Source: Mangrovimonas cancribranchiae
Lineage (GTDB): Bacteria; Bacteroidota; Bacteroidia; Flavobacteriales; Flavobacteriaceae
Length of the DNA stretch: 64,000 bases
Assembly: GCF_037126245.1 (NCBI RefSeq)
Contig: NZ_CP136925.1
Location: forward strand, 2,992,001-3,056,000
Direction: 5' to 3'
In this document: in pieces, positions 1 to 8,171 of the stretch
Position numbering within the stretch: the stretch's first letter is position 1
Layout of the letters: each line of letters starts with the position of its first letter
Made by a program: the position numbers and the translations under genes
The notes under the pieces: generated by a model
The model's input: the letters and a program-made list of their open reading frames with translations, nothing else
Databases searched by the model: none
Told to the model about the DNA's origin: nothing

Positions 1-2
1 GG

Positions 3-1034
3 TTTACACAGTATGCAATGGTTGCTTCTGATGAAGCTATTGCAGATGCTAAGTTAAACCTTGACGTTGTAGATAAATTACGAGTGGGTGTTATTTGGGG
101 AGCAGGAATAGGTGGCTTGGAAACCTTCCAAAACGAGGTAATTAATTTTGCTGAAGGTGATGGAACACCAAGATTCAATCCATTTTTTATCCCTAAAATG
201 ATTGCAGATATTGCACCAGGAAACATATCCATTAAAAATGGCTTTATGGGGCCTAATTACACAACGGTATCTGCATGTGCGTCATCGGCTAACGCTATGA
301 TCGATGCACTAAACTATATTCGTTTAGGCCATTGTGATGTGGTTGTTACTGGCGGAAGTGAAGCTGCTGTAACCATTGCAGGAATGGGTGGTTTTAATGC
401 TATGCATGCGTTATCTACAAGAAACGACAGTCCTGAAACCGCTTCAAGACCTTTTGATGCCACAAGAGATGGCTTTGTCTTAGGAGAAGGTGCAGGAGCT
501 ATTATTCTTGAAGATTACGAGCATGCCAAAGCAAGAGGCGCTAAAATTTATGCTGAAGTTGTTGGAGGCGGTTTGTCTTCCGATGCACATCATATGACAG
601 CACCTCACCCAGACGGTATAGGCGTTATAGCTGTAATGAAAAATTGTTTAGAAAATGCAGGCTTGAAACCCGAAGATGTAGACCACATTAATACACATGG
701 AACTTCGACACCTTTAGGCGATGTTGCCGAATTAAAGGCTATTAAAGAAGTTTTTGGGAATCATGCTAAAGACATTAATATTAACTCAACAAAATCTATG
801 ACTGGGCACTTATTAGGTGCAGCAGGTGCAATAGAAGCCATTGCTTCCATTTTAGCTATGGAACATGGTGTTGTGCCGCCAACTATAAATCATAGTACGG
901 TTGATGAAAATATTGATCCAGCATTAAATCTAACACTTAACAAAGCTCAAAAGAGAGACGTTAAAGTTGCTATGAGTAACACATTTGGCTTTGGTGGTCA
1001 TAATGCTTGTGTGTTATTTAAAAAAATGGATTAA
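3..1034 (+). CDS. fabF: Beta-ketoacyl-ACP synthase II (FabF), 5'-truncated by the window edge
   Basis: FabF condenses malonyl-ACP with acyl-ACP in type II fatty-acid elongation in the cytoplasm. The thiolase-fold condensing-enzyme motifs are present: the active-site cysteine in VSACASS, the first catalytic histidine in NTHGTSTPLGD, the lysine and second histidine in STKSMTGHLLGAAGAIEA, and the glycine-rich NTFGFGGHN near the end. The frame is open to the window edge and reads FTQYA before the first ATG at position 18, which matches an internal FabF segment, so the true start lies upstream. The stop is followed 8 bp later by rnc, so the two are probably co-transcribed. In this group acpP normally precedes fabF, which cannot be checked here. 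Confidence 0.95.
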   Translation, partial: FTQYAMVASDEAIADAKLNLDVVDKLRVGVIWGAGIGGLETFQNEVINFAEGDGTPRFNPFFIPKMIADIAPGNISIKNGFMGPNYTTVSACASSANAMIDALNYIRLGHCDVVVTGGSEAAVTIAGMGGFNAMHALSTRNDSPETASRPFDATRDGFVLGEGAGAIILEDYEHAKARGAKIYAEVVGGGLSSDAHHMTAPHPDGIGVIAVMKNCLENAGLKPEDVDHINTHGTSTPLGDVAELKAIKEVFGNHAKDININSTKSMTGHLLGAAGAIEAIASILAMEHGVVPPTINHSTVDENIDPALNLTLNKAQKRDVKVAMSNTFGFGGHNACVLFKKMD

Positions 1035-1041
1035 TTCCTAA

Positions 1042-1782
1042 ATGAGTTACATTAAAAACATATTTAATTCCCGTTCAGATTCTGACGGGAATTTTTTTGT
1101 TGCAGTTCGTCATATTTTAGGGTTTAAGCCTAAAACGTTACATTATTACAAAACGGCTTTCACGCATCGTTCTATGAATATTAAAGACGATAATGGAAAT
1201 GCTGTTAATTATGAGCGATTAGAGTTTTTGGGCGACGCCATGTTGGGGGCTGTTATTGCATCTCATTTGTATCTTGAAGTCCCAAGTGGCGATGAAGGTT
1301 ATTTAACAAAAATGCGTTCAAAAGTTGTTAGTCGCGAGCATTTAAACGAACTAGGTAAAGATTTAAAACTTATTTCGTTGGTGGAAAGTAAAATTCCCAA
1401 AGGCCAATTTGGTGATAATATTCATGGCAATTTATTTGAAGCCTTAGTTGGTGCTATTTTCTTAGATCGCGGGTATAAAAATTGCGAAAAATTTATTTAT
1501 AAAAAAGTCATTATCCCTTATGTTGATATAGAAAAACTAGAAGGGAAAGTTATTAGTTATAAAAGCTTACTTATAGAATGGTGCCAAAAAGAAAAGAAAA
1601 CATTCGATTATAACGTTTATGAAGATACAGGTAATGACGATATAAAACACTTTTCGGTTAAACTATCTATCGACGATAAAGTTGTTTCTAAGGCACGCGC
1701 AACTTCAAAAAAGAAAGCCGAAGAAAAAGCTTCCAAGCGCGCTTTTTTTGTCTTCCAAAATCAAATTTCTAAAACCTTTTAA
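1042..1782 (+). CDS. rnc: Ribonuclease III
   Basis: This endonuclease cleaves double-stranded RNA and processes rRNA precursors and some mRNAs. The 246-residue protein has the RNase III signature ERLEFLGDA at about residues 58-66 and the second metal-binding segment with the glutamate in LFEALVGAIFLD at about 131-142. A double-stranded RNA-binding domain fills the C-terminus, with the lysine-rich KKKAEEKASKRAF end. The start at 1042 lies 8 bp after fabF and keeps the N-terminal segment that precedes the HRS motif. Codons 9-19 contain a strong stem-loop followed by a T-run, listed separately. A role in autoregulation is possible because RNase III cleaves its own leader in E. coli, but that is inference here. 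Confidence 0.95.
   Translation: MSYIKNIFNSRSDSDGNFFVAVRHILGFKPKTLHYYKTAFTHRSMNIKDDNGNAVNYERLEFLGDAMLGAVIASHLYLEVPSGDEGYLTKMRSKVVSREHLNELGKDLKLISLVESKIPKGQFGDNIHGNLFEALVGAIFLDRGYKNCEKFIYKKVIIPYVDIEKLEGKVISYKSLLIEWCQKEKKTFDYNVYEDTGNDDIKHFSVKLSIDDKVVSKARATSKKKAEEKASKRAFFVFQNQISKTF
1066..1098 (+). terminator. Terminator-like hairpin inside the 5' end of rnc
   Basis: A stem of about 12 bp (AATTCCCG plus TCAG against CTGA plus CGGGAATT, one bulged T, loop of about 3 nt) is followed immediately by a run of T. It has every hallmark of an intrinsic terminator but lies inside the rnc coding frame. It may end fabF transcripts, attenuate rnc, or be a double-stranded target for RNase III itself. Confidence 0.6.
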
Positions 1783-1785
1783 TCT

Positions 1786-1838
1786 TTTTATCAACATCAT
1801 GTTATAGTGCTTAAACTATAACGTTTTCGTTGATAAAA
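1786..1838 (+). terminator. Long two-part stem-loop after rnc
   Basis: An outer arm pair TTTTATCAAC / GTTGATAAAA encloses an inner arm pair GTTATAG / CTATAAC, with mismatched spacers between. It lies in the 125-bp gap between rnc and the next gene. No clean T-run follows, so it could be a terminator, an RNA-processing site or a protein-binding palindrome. Confidence 0.45.
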
Positions 1839-1885
1839 TCACCTAAGATTAAAGAAAACATAACTTTTTTAACACTTATATATAG

Positions 1886-1893
1886 TATATTTG
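1886..1893 (+). promoter_or_regulatory. -7 element TATATTTG before the IPExxxVDY gene
   Basis: This is an exact match to the Bacteroidota TAnnTTTG element, 14 bp before the ATG at 1908. No clear TTG is seen at the usual upstream spacing. Confidence 0.5.
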
Positions 1894-1907
1894 ACTAACA
1901 TTAAGTT

Positions 1908-2402
1908 ATGGGTATACGTAAATTACATCTAGATGTGTTTGATGAAATCGACTATCGTTTAGTTGGTATTCATACCTCTATAGAGGATTACCGGTTAGCG
2001 TATTTGCTTAACCAAGCTTTAAACCTAAAACTTAAAAGACAAAAACACGATCTTGAATTTGGAGATGCTTCAATATTTCCCATTTTCCAATGGTACGACG
2101 ATAAAAAACAAGTCACTTGGCATCTTGTTGCGAATACCTGTAAATTAGAACTCGCATCTGGTAGTCAAGAAATAGAAACCGAACAAAGTTTGTTTAGTGG
2201 TAATAAAACGTATTTTAAAACAACATATTTATTGCCAGAGTATAAAAAAGTAAACTATTTGTTAAAAATTGAAGATGGCCAAGCCAATACCGTGGTGGGG
2301 CAGCATTTCATAAATCAAATACAAGATATACATCATGTTATAACAGCTTATAGCATAGATGCTAGTCAACTTAAATCAAAAAACAATTTAATCTTTTATT
2401 AA
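1908..2402 (+). CDS. IPExxxVDY family protein
   Basis: This 164-residue cytoplasmic protein is of unknown function. It carries a variant of the motif that names the family: LLPEYKKVNYLL near residue 110 (IPExxxVDY in most members). There is no signal peptide or membrane segment. Its stop codon overlaps the start of pyk (TAATG), so it is translationally coupled to pyruvate kinase. From memory this pairing is usual in Flavobacteriaceae and suggests a link to pyruvate kinase or glycolysis, but no function is established. Family membership is a motif match made by eye. Confidence 0.8.
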   Translation: MGIRKLHLDVFDEIDYRLVGIHTSIEDYRLAYLLNQALNLKLKRQKHDLEFGDASIFPIFQWYDDKKQVTWHLVANTCKLELASGSQEIETEQSLFSGNKTYFKTTYLLPEYKKVNYLLKIEDGQANTVVGQHFINQIQDIHHVITAYSIDASQLKSKNNLIFY

Positions 2403-3844
2403 TGCCACAACAAAAGAAAACAAAAATAGTAGCCACATTAGGACCAGCAACAAGTAGCAAGGAAACGTTAAAACAAATGCTAGATGAAGGCGCTAATGTG
2501 TTTCGAATTAATTTTTCTCATGCCGATTACGATGCCGTTAAGGAACGTATAAAAATGATAAGAGAGCTTAACGACGAGTATGGGTATAATGCAGCTATAC
2601 TTGCCGATTTGCAAGGCCCTAAGCTTCGTGTAGGCGTTATGAAAGGTGAGGTTATAGTCAACGAAGGCGATGAGATTATTTTTGCCACAGGAAAACGTTT
2701 TGAGGGAACGAAAGAACGTGTTTACATGACTTACGATAACTTCCCACAAGATGCAAAACCAGGAGAAAAAATTCTTTTAGATGATGGTAAATTGATTTTT
2801 GAAGTCGTTTCTACAGATAAAAAATCAGAAGTTAAAGCGCGTGTAATTCAAGGAGGTCCTTTGCGTTCTAAAAAAGGCGTTAATTTACCAAATACCAACA
2901 TATCACAACCAGCATTAACCGAAAAAGATGTGGAAGATGCCATTTTTGCTGTTAGTCAAGATGTAGATTGGATAGCGTTATCTTTTGTACGTCATGCAGA
3001 AGATCTTATGGAGCTAGAAGCTTTAATAAATGAACATAGCGAGCATAAAATTCCTATTATAGCTAAAATAGAAAAGCCAGAGGCTGTTGAGAATATAGAT
3101 AAAATTGTGGCTTATTGCGATGGTTTAATGGTAGCAAGAGGCGATTTAGGTGTTGAAATTCCAGCACAAGAGGTGCCTTTAGTACAAAAGCAATTAGTAT
3201 TACGTGCCAAAAAAGCTAGAATCCCTGTTATTATTGCTACGCAAATGATGGAGACCATGATTTCTAGTTTAACACCAACCCGCGCTGAGGTTAACGATGT
3301 AGCAAACTCAGTTATGGATGGTGCCGATGCTGTGATGCTTTCTGGAGAAACATCGGTTGGGCAATTCCCTGTTCAGGTAATTCGCCAAATGTCTAATATT
3401 ATTAAAAGTGTTGAAGACTCTCATTTAATACAAGTACCACAATCGCCACCACATATTCGTACCAAGCGTTATATTACCAAATCGGTTTGTTATCACGCTG
3501 CCAATATGGCTAATGAAATTGATGCTAAAGTAATTTCAACGTTAACTAATAGTGGGTATACAGCATTTCAAATTTCAGCTTGGCGACCAAAAGCACATAT
3601 TTTAGTATTCACGTCTAATAAACGCATTCTTACACAACTAAATTTACTTTGGGGCGTTCGAGCTTTTTATTACGACAAGTATGTAAGTACCGATGAAACC
3701 ATTGAAGATGTAAACAAAATTGCTTGTAAAGAGAGTTTTGTAGAGGTAGGCGATATGATTATTAGTTTAGCTGCTATGCCAATCCAGGAAAAAGGTATGG
3801 TAAATACCTTACGTGTTACCGAAATTACGACCTGTAGTTTTTAA
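2402..3844 (+). CDS. pyk: Pyruvate kinase
   Basis: Pyruvate kinase transfers phosphate from phosphoenolpyruvate to ADP in the last step of glycolysis. The 480-residue protein starts with KTKIVATLGPATSS and has the substrate and metal-binding segment MVARGDLGVEIP and the signature IIATQMMETMI, with the C-terminal regulatory domain complete. The ATG overlaps the preceding TAA, so it is coupled to the IPExxxVDY gene. Its stop codon shares the tetramer TTAA with the stop of the convergent DUF6090 gene, leaving no room for an intergenic terminator. Confidence 0.97.
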   Translation: MPQQKKTKIVATLGPATSSKETLKQMLDEGANVFRINFSHADYDAVKERIKMIRELNDEYGYNAAILADLQGPKLRVGVMKGEVIVNEGDEIIFATGKRFEGTKERVYMTYDNFPQDAKPGEKILLDDGKLIFEVVSTDKKSEVKARVIQGGPLRSKKGVNLPNTNISQPALTEKDVEDAIFAVSQDVDWIALSFVRHAEDLMELEALINEHSEHKIPIIAKIEKPEAVENIDKIVAYCDGLMVARGDLGVEIPAQEVPLVQKQLVLRAKKARIPVIIATQMMETMISSLTPTRAEVNDVANSVMDGADAVMLSGETSVGQFPVQVIRQMSNIIKSVEDSHLIQVPQSPPHIRTKRYITKSVCYHAANMANEIDAKVISTLTNSGYTAFQISAWRPKAHILVFTSNKRILTQLNLLWGVRAFYYDKYVSTDETIEDVNKIACKESFVEVGDMIISLAAMPIQEKGMVNTLRVTEITTCSF

Positions 3845-4593
3845 GGGTTGTTAATTTCTTTTTCAATTAATGAAATTATTTTTTCGAAAAAGGTAATTAA
3901 ATCATTTATAATCTTTTCACCTGTATTTAAAGTTTCAAGTTTAAAGGTCGTAATATTCCATAATTCCATGCTTTTTATTAGGGTGTTATAATCTGTTTTT
4001 GGACCACCTTGTATTAAACCATCTTTGAAATAGTCTATTGCTATTTCGCTATAGTTTACTTTTTTAACAAAAAAGGGCTCTATTGTGTTGGTATATTGAG
4101 TGATAGCGTAGTCATTTTGGGCATCTATACTGTTTCTGTAGATTTCTAAATATTTAAAGGCTAATTTAAGCGAGTCGCTTTTTATTTGAGATTGCAGGTT
4201 TTGATTTTTAAACTCATCAGTAACAGGAAATGAAAGTCGCAGAGTCCAAAATGTAGATGTATTACCTAAAATTTTTTTAAGTGTAGGTATGGAGTCGGGG
4301 TTTTGACTGTCTAAAATTTTTAAAACATGTTTGTTGTCTTTAATTTGAGTCGTAAGATCATCATTATACAACTTTAGCTCTTTAATTTGACCTTTAAGCT
4401 CATCAGAAATACGTAATAAATATTCGGTTTTTTTATTTGAGGTAATTCTATTTGAGTTCCAGTTGTTAATACTTAAGGCTATTAAAATACCTATTACTAC
4501 AAGTATAATTTCGCCAACCGCATACTTAAAATATTTAGTTGTTCTTCCTTCAGAAAGTAAACTTTGTCTAATTTTTCTAAAAAAGTGTATCAT
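3841..4593 (-). CDS. DUF6090 family membrane-anchored protein
   Basis: This 250-residue protein has unknown function. The N-terminus (FFRKIRQSLLSEG, then a hydrophobic segment at about residues 24-43 ending ALSINNWN) is the characteristic opening of DUF6090 proteins in flavobacteria. One transmembrane helix anchors a mostly alpha-helical domain that is probably periplasmic. It stands alone on the minus strand, converges on pyk with a 4-bp stop-codon overlap, and has no informative operon partner. The family assignment comes from the N-terminal pattern; the rest is divergent. Confidence 0.75.
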   Translation of the reverse strand: MIHFFRKIRQSLLSEGRTTKYFKYAVGEIILVVIGILIALSINNWNSNRITSNKKTEYLLRISDELKGQIKELKLYNDDLTTQIKDNKHVLKILDSQNPDSIPTLKKILGNTSTFWTLRLSFPVTDEFKNQNLQSQIKSDSLKLAFKYLEIYRNSIDAQNDYAITQYTNTIEPFFVKKVNYSEIAIDYFKDGLIQGGPKTDYNTLIKSMELWNITTFKLETLNTGEKIINDLITFFEKIISLIEKEINNP

Positions 4594-4680
4594 TAATTAT
4601 GTGTGTCTCTAGCTTTAGACCAAGTTCGGGTTTTTAATTTAAAAAGACAAGTTATTGATTTTTAGTGTTTTTTATATAAA

Positions 4681-4715
4681 AAAATGCGTTAGAGACTTTA
4701 AATCTAACGCATTTT
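4681..4715 (-). terminator. Intrinsic terminator of the aceB-aceA operon
   Basis: A 13-bp perfect stem (AAAATGCGTTAGA and its complement, loop of 9 nt) is followed on the minus strand by T-rich sequence. It lies 26 bp beyond the aceA stop codon. Confidence 0.85.
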
Positions 4716-4740
4716 ATGTTTTTAGTAGAGAATATGCTTA

Positions 4741-6375
4741 TCAAGCTACAACACCTAAGGGTTTGTCTGAATTTTTTGATTTTGAAGTCGATTCTTCAAA
4801 TTGATTTGATGTATTTTTTTCGCCACCTGCTTTTAAAGCCTTTTCACCAGCAAAGAAAGTTTTGTGGTCATCACCAAGATCCGATCCAGCCATTCTTTGG
4901 TGTTTTACACAAGAAACACTTTTTCTAATTTCCTGCCTTTGAACACCTTTTACATAGGCAAGCATGCCTTCTTCACCAAAATAAGCTTCTGTAAGGTCGT
5001 TCATATGAAGCGCTGTAGTGTGATAAGTTGGAAGTGTAATTAGGTGATGGAAGACTCCTGCTTCACGTGCTGCGTCCCTTTGGAAGGATTTGATTTTTTG
5101 GTCAGCGCGAAAACTTAATTCCGAGTTATCGTACTTTGGGTTCATTAAATCATTACGATCATAAGCTGTCATGTTTTCCTCTTCTGCTAACATTTCATCA
5201 TAAGCTTGATTGCGGAAGTTTAATGTCCAGTTAAACGACGGTGAGTTGTTATAGACTAACTTGGCCTTTGGCACAACTGCTTTAACTCGATTTACCATGT
5301 GAGCTATTTGTTTAATATCTGGTGTTGGGGTTTCAATCCAAAGTAAATCTGCACCATGTTGCAGGCTCGTAATACAGTCTAACACTACACGATCTATATT
5401 GGAACCTTCTTTAAATTTATATAACCCATTTTCTAATCGAATAGGGCGTACTAATTTGCCATTTCGTTTAAGAAGCACATCATCTTCTTTTGCATCTTCT
5501 ATAGCAATTTCTTCAGCCTCTACAAAAGCCAAATATTGAGACGCTAAGTCGCCAGGAGTTTGACTTACAGGTAATTTTTGAGTTAATCCAGCGCCTTCCG
5601 AATCTGTTCTGGCAACGATAATCCCATCATCTACTCCTAACTCTAAAAAAGCATATCTTATAGCGTTTAATTTGGCAATAAAATCTTCGTGAGGAACCGT
5701 TACTTTACCATCTTGATGGCCGCATTGTTTGGCGTCTGATACTTGATTTTCAATTTGAATAGCACAAGCACCGGCTTGAATCATTTGTTTGGCTAGTAAA
5801 TAAGTAGCTTCTTCGTTACCAAAACCAGCATCAATATCAGCAATAATTGGGACTATATGTGTTTCAAAATTATCAATGTCTTTTTGAACATCCTCACCAT
5901 TGTCTAAGCGTCTAAATAAATCATTTAATTCAATCGCATCTGCTTGACGTAAGAAGTCGTATATTTCTTTTATTAATGCTGGAACAGCTGTTTTTTCGTG
6001 CATAGATTGATCTGGTAATGGGCCAAATTCCGAACGTAATGCAGCAACCATCCATCCCGATAAGTAAAGGTATTTTTTATTCGTTGTTTTATGGTGTTTT
6101 TTTATTGCAATCATTTTTTGCTGCGCTACAAAACCATGCCAACAACCAAGAGATTGAGTATACTGTGAAGGATTAGCGTCGTATTCGCCCATATCTTTTC
6201 TCATGATAGCGGCTGTATATTTTGCGATATCTAAACCTGTTTTAAAACGATTTTGAGTAGCCATTCTAGCGGCATTTTCAGGTTCGATAGCATTCCAGCT
6301 GTTGCCGTAACTTTCTTTAAGGTTTTTAACTGCTTGTAGTGCAGATTGGTAATTGCTTTGTGCTAAATTTTTCAT
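4741..6375 (-). CDS. aceA: Isocitrate lyase
   Basis: This enzyme splits isocitrate to glyoxylate and succinate, the first step of the glyoxylate shunt for growth on acetate or fatty acids. At 544 residues it is longer than the E. coli enzyme (434) and belongs to the longer isocitrate lyase subgroup. The catalytic cysteine lies in the KQCGH box at about 216-220 (KKCGH in most homologs), after the metal-binding IADIDAGFGN segment at about 178-187. It lies 73 bp downstream of aceB on the same strand, separated by a stem-loop, and a strong terminator follows. Control by the divergent RamB/ScfR-type regulator is likely. Confidence 0.95.
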   Translation of the reverse strand: MKNLAQSNYQSALQAVKNLKESYGNSWNAIEPENAARMATQNRFKTGLDIAKYTAAIMRKDMGEYDANPSQYTQSLGCWHGFVAQQKMIAIKKHHKTTNKKYLYLSGWMVAALRSEFGPLPDQSMHEKTAVPALIKEIYDFLRQADAIELNDLFRRLDNGEDVQKDIDNFETHIVPIIADIDAGFGNEEATYLLAKQMIQAGACAIQIENQVSDAKQCGHQDGKVTVPHEDFIAKLNAIRYAFLELGVDDGIIVARTDSEGAGLTQKLPVSQTPGDLASQYLAFVEAEEIAIEDAKEDDVLLKRNGKLVRPIRLENGLYKFKEGSNIDRVVLDCITSLQHGADLLWIETPTPDIKQIAHMVNRVKAVVPKAKLVYNNSPSFNWTLNFRNQAYDEMLAEEENMTAYDRNDLMNPKYDNSELSFRADQKIKSFQRDAAREAGVFHHLITLPTYHTTALHMNDLTEAYFGEEGMLAYVKGVQRQEIRKSVSCVKHQRMAGSDLGDDHKTFFAGEKALKAGGEKNTSNQFEESTSKSKNSDKPLGVVA

Positions 6376-6410
6376 AATTTTGTAATACGTTATTTTTAAT
6401 TAATAATGAG

Positions 6411-6448
6411 ATCCTGTTGATTGTTGCCGCAATCGCAGGATTGTTTTT
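6411..6448. other. Stem-loop between aceB and aceA
   Basis: Arms ATCCTG/CAGGAT (6411-6416, 6436-6441) enclose GATTG/CAATC (6419-6423, 6430-6434). A run of seven T follows on the plus strand. On the transcribed minus strand it lies between the two cistrons without a downstream T-run. It could protect or process the mRNA, or block antisense transcription. Confidence 0.5.
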
Positions 6449-8047
6449 TTATATGTATTTATAGGCAGGAGTGGTTAAAAATTCTTCAAATTTTTCTGCA
6501 GTAACGAGATTGTTAAATAGGTCAATAGCCAATTTAAATTTGGTGTTTTTAATATTGCTATCACTTACTTCTGTTATAATTTTTTCAACTTCATCATCAA
6601 ATAATATTTGGTAAAGATTCTTTGTGAATATCCTACCGTCTTCAAGTTTCACCTCATTTTTTAACCATTGCCATACTTGTGTTCTGGAAATTTCGGCAGT
6701 TGCGGCATCTTCCATCAAATTATATAGTGCTACAGCGCCAAAACCACGTAGCCATGCTTCTAAGTAAAGAATACCTACGTTAATATTTTTTCTAATTCCA
6801 GTTTCTGTAATGGTGCCTTTAGGTTGTTCCACTAAATCGGATTCGGTAATTATTAGGTCTTCTTTTTTTATGTGTATTTGATTTGCTGTTGGCATGTGTT
6901 TGTTAAATTCATCCATAGCAATTTTCACCAAGGCAGGATGTGCAACCCATGTACCGTCATGGCCATTTTTAACTTCTCGTTCTTTGTCTTTTCGTACTTT
7001 TTCTAAAGCTTGAGCATTTGCGTTTTCGTTGTTTTTAATAGGAATTTGTGCCGCCATGCCACCAATAGCCAATATGCCACGTTTATGACATTTTTGAATA
7101 ACCAATTTTGAATAGGCATCCATAAATGGCGATGTCATGGTTACTTGGTCTCTATTTGGAACGATAAAATTCGGGTGATTTCTAAACTTTTTTATGTATG
7201 AAAAAATATAATCCCAACGCCCACAATTTAACCCAACAATATGCTCTTTTAGTTCGTAGATAATTTCATCTAATTGAAAGCTTGCTGTTATAGTCTCGAT
7301 AAGGACAGTGGCTTTAAAAGTGCCTTGAGGAATATTTAAATATTCTTCTGAAAAACTAAAAATGTCATTCCACCAACGCGCTTCTAAATAATGTTCTAGT
7401 TTTGGGAGATAGAAATACGGTGCTGTGCCATCTTTTAGCATGGTTTTAGTATTGTGAAACACATAAAGACCAAAATCTATTAAGCTCCCAGAAATTTCTT
7501 CTCCATCACATAGTAAGTGTTTTTCGTTTAAATGTAATCCGCGTGGTCTTACTAAAAGTACAGCTGTTTCTTGTTTTAATGAATAAGTTTTGCCACGTGA
7601 AGTATCTATTAAGCTAATGGTTTTTTTGTTGGCATCTATTAAATTTTGTTGACCTTGCATGCAATTATCCCAAGTTGGAGAATTGCTGTCTTCTAAATCT
7701 GCCATAAAAGTTTTGGCACCAGAATTTAAGGCGTTGATAATCATTTTTCTGTCCACAGGACCTGTAATTTCAACCCTTCTGTCTTGAAGGTCTTTAGGAA
7801 TTGTTCCTGCCGTCCAGTCTTGTTCCCGTATGTTCTTCGTTTCTTTTGGAAAAGAAGGGAATGCGCCAGAATCAAAGTGTTTTTGTTGTGTTTTTCTGTT
7901 TTCAAGAAGTTCTAAGCGGGTTTTATTAAACTTTTCGTGAAGTGTTACAATAAATTCTAAAGCCCCATCGGTTAATAGTTCTGGATACGTGTTTTTAACG
8001 TTGGTGTTAAATTGAATTTTAGTCTGTTTTGCAAGCGTTTTTTCCAT
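6449..8047 (-). CDS. aceB: Malate synthase A
   Basis: Malate synthase condenses glyoxylate with acetyl-CoA to malate, the second step of the glyoxylate shunt. The 532-residue length matches the A-type enzyme (533 in E. coli). Family segments are present: GPVDRKMIINALNSGAKTFMADLEDS at about residues 95-120, and LNCGRWDYIFS with VPNRDQVTMTSPFM further on. It is the first gene of the aceB-aceA operon and is transcribed away from the regulator gene at 8172. Its promoter has a CAA/TTG element that overlaps the palindrome at 8098-8111. Confidence 0.96.
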   Translation of the reverse strand: MEKTLAKQTKIQFNTNVKNTYPELLTDGALEFIVTLHEKFNKTRLELLENRKTQQKHFDSGAFPSFPKETKNIREQDWTAGTIPKDLQDRRVEITGPVDRKMIINALNSGAKTFMADLEDSNSPTWDNCMQGQQNLIDANKKTISLIDTSRGKTYSLKQETAVLLVRPRGLHLNEKHLLCDGEEISGSLIDFGLYVFHNTKTMLKDGTAPYFYLPKLEHYLEARWWNDIFSFSEEYLNIPQGTFKATVLIETITASFQLDEIIYELKEHIVGLNCGRWDYIFSYIKKFRNHPNFIVPNRDQVTMTSPFMDAYSKLVIQKCHKRGILAIGGMAAQIPIKNNENANAQALEKVRKDKEREVKNGHDGTWVAHPALVKIAMDEFNKHMPTANQIHIKKEDLIITESDLVEQPKGTITETGIRKNINVGILYLEAWLRGFGAVALYNLMEDAATAEISRTQVWQWLKNEVKLEDGRIFTKNLYQILFDDEVEKIITEVSDSNIKNTKFKLAIDLFNNLVTAEKFEEFLTTPAYKYI

Positions 8048-8067
8048 GACATTTAAATTTTACAAGA

Positions 8068-8098
8068 CAATATTATGATAAAGATTTCAAAAAAACAA
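8068..8098 (-). promoter_or_regulatory. Predicted aceB-aceA promoter
   Basis: Read on the minus strand, TTG (8096-8098) is separated by 20 bp from TAATATTG (8068-8075), a one-mismatch form of TAnnTTTG. The TTG overlaps the palindrome at 8098-8111 by one base, a layout that would let a bound repressor block the polymerase. Confidence 0.55.
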
Positions 8099-8111
8099 GC
8101 GAACGTTCGCT
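8098..8111. promoter_or_regulatory. Perfect palindrome, likely operator for the RamB/ScfR-type regulator
   Basis: AGCGAACGTTCGCT is its own reverse complement and lies between the divergent aceB and regulator genes. TTCGC half-sites recur at about 8122 and 8141 in the same gap. Location next to a glyoxylate operon and its presumed regulator suggests an operator; this is inference. Confidence 0.55.
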
Positions 8112-8130
8112 AAAAATGTATTTTCGCTTT

Positions 8131-8162
8131 TTGTTTTTGTTTCGCAAAATTGTTTATTTTTG
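8131..8162 (+). promoter_or_regulatory. Predicted promoter of the RamB/ScfR-type regulator
   Basis: TTG at 8131-8133 is spaced 21 bp from TATTTTTG at 8155-8162, an exact TAnnTTTG. The ATG at 8172 follows after only 9 bp, implying a very short leader and supporting that start over the TTG at 8160. Confidence 0.5.
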
Positions 8163-8171
8163 TTTTTAACT

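Noticed and set aside
18-1034. The ATG at 18 as the fabF start
   Set aside because: The frame is open upstream and encodes FTQYA, which fits an internal FabF segment, so the gene begins before the window.
8160-8171. TTG at 8160 as the start of the RamB-like regulator
   Set aside because: It lies inside the predicted -7 element; the ATG at 8172 gives a normal N-terminus.
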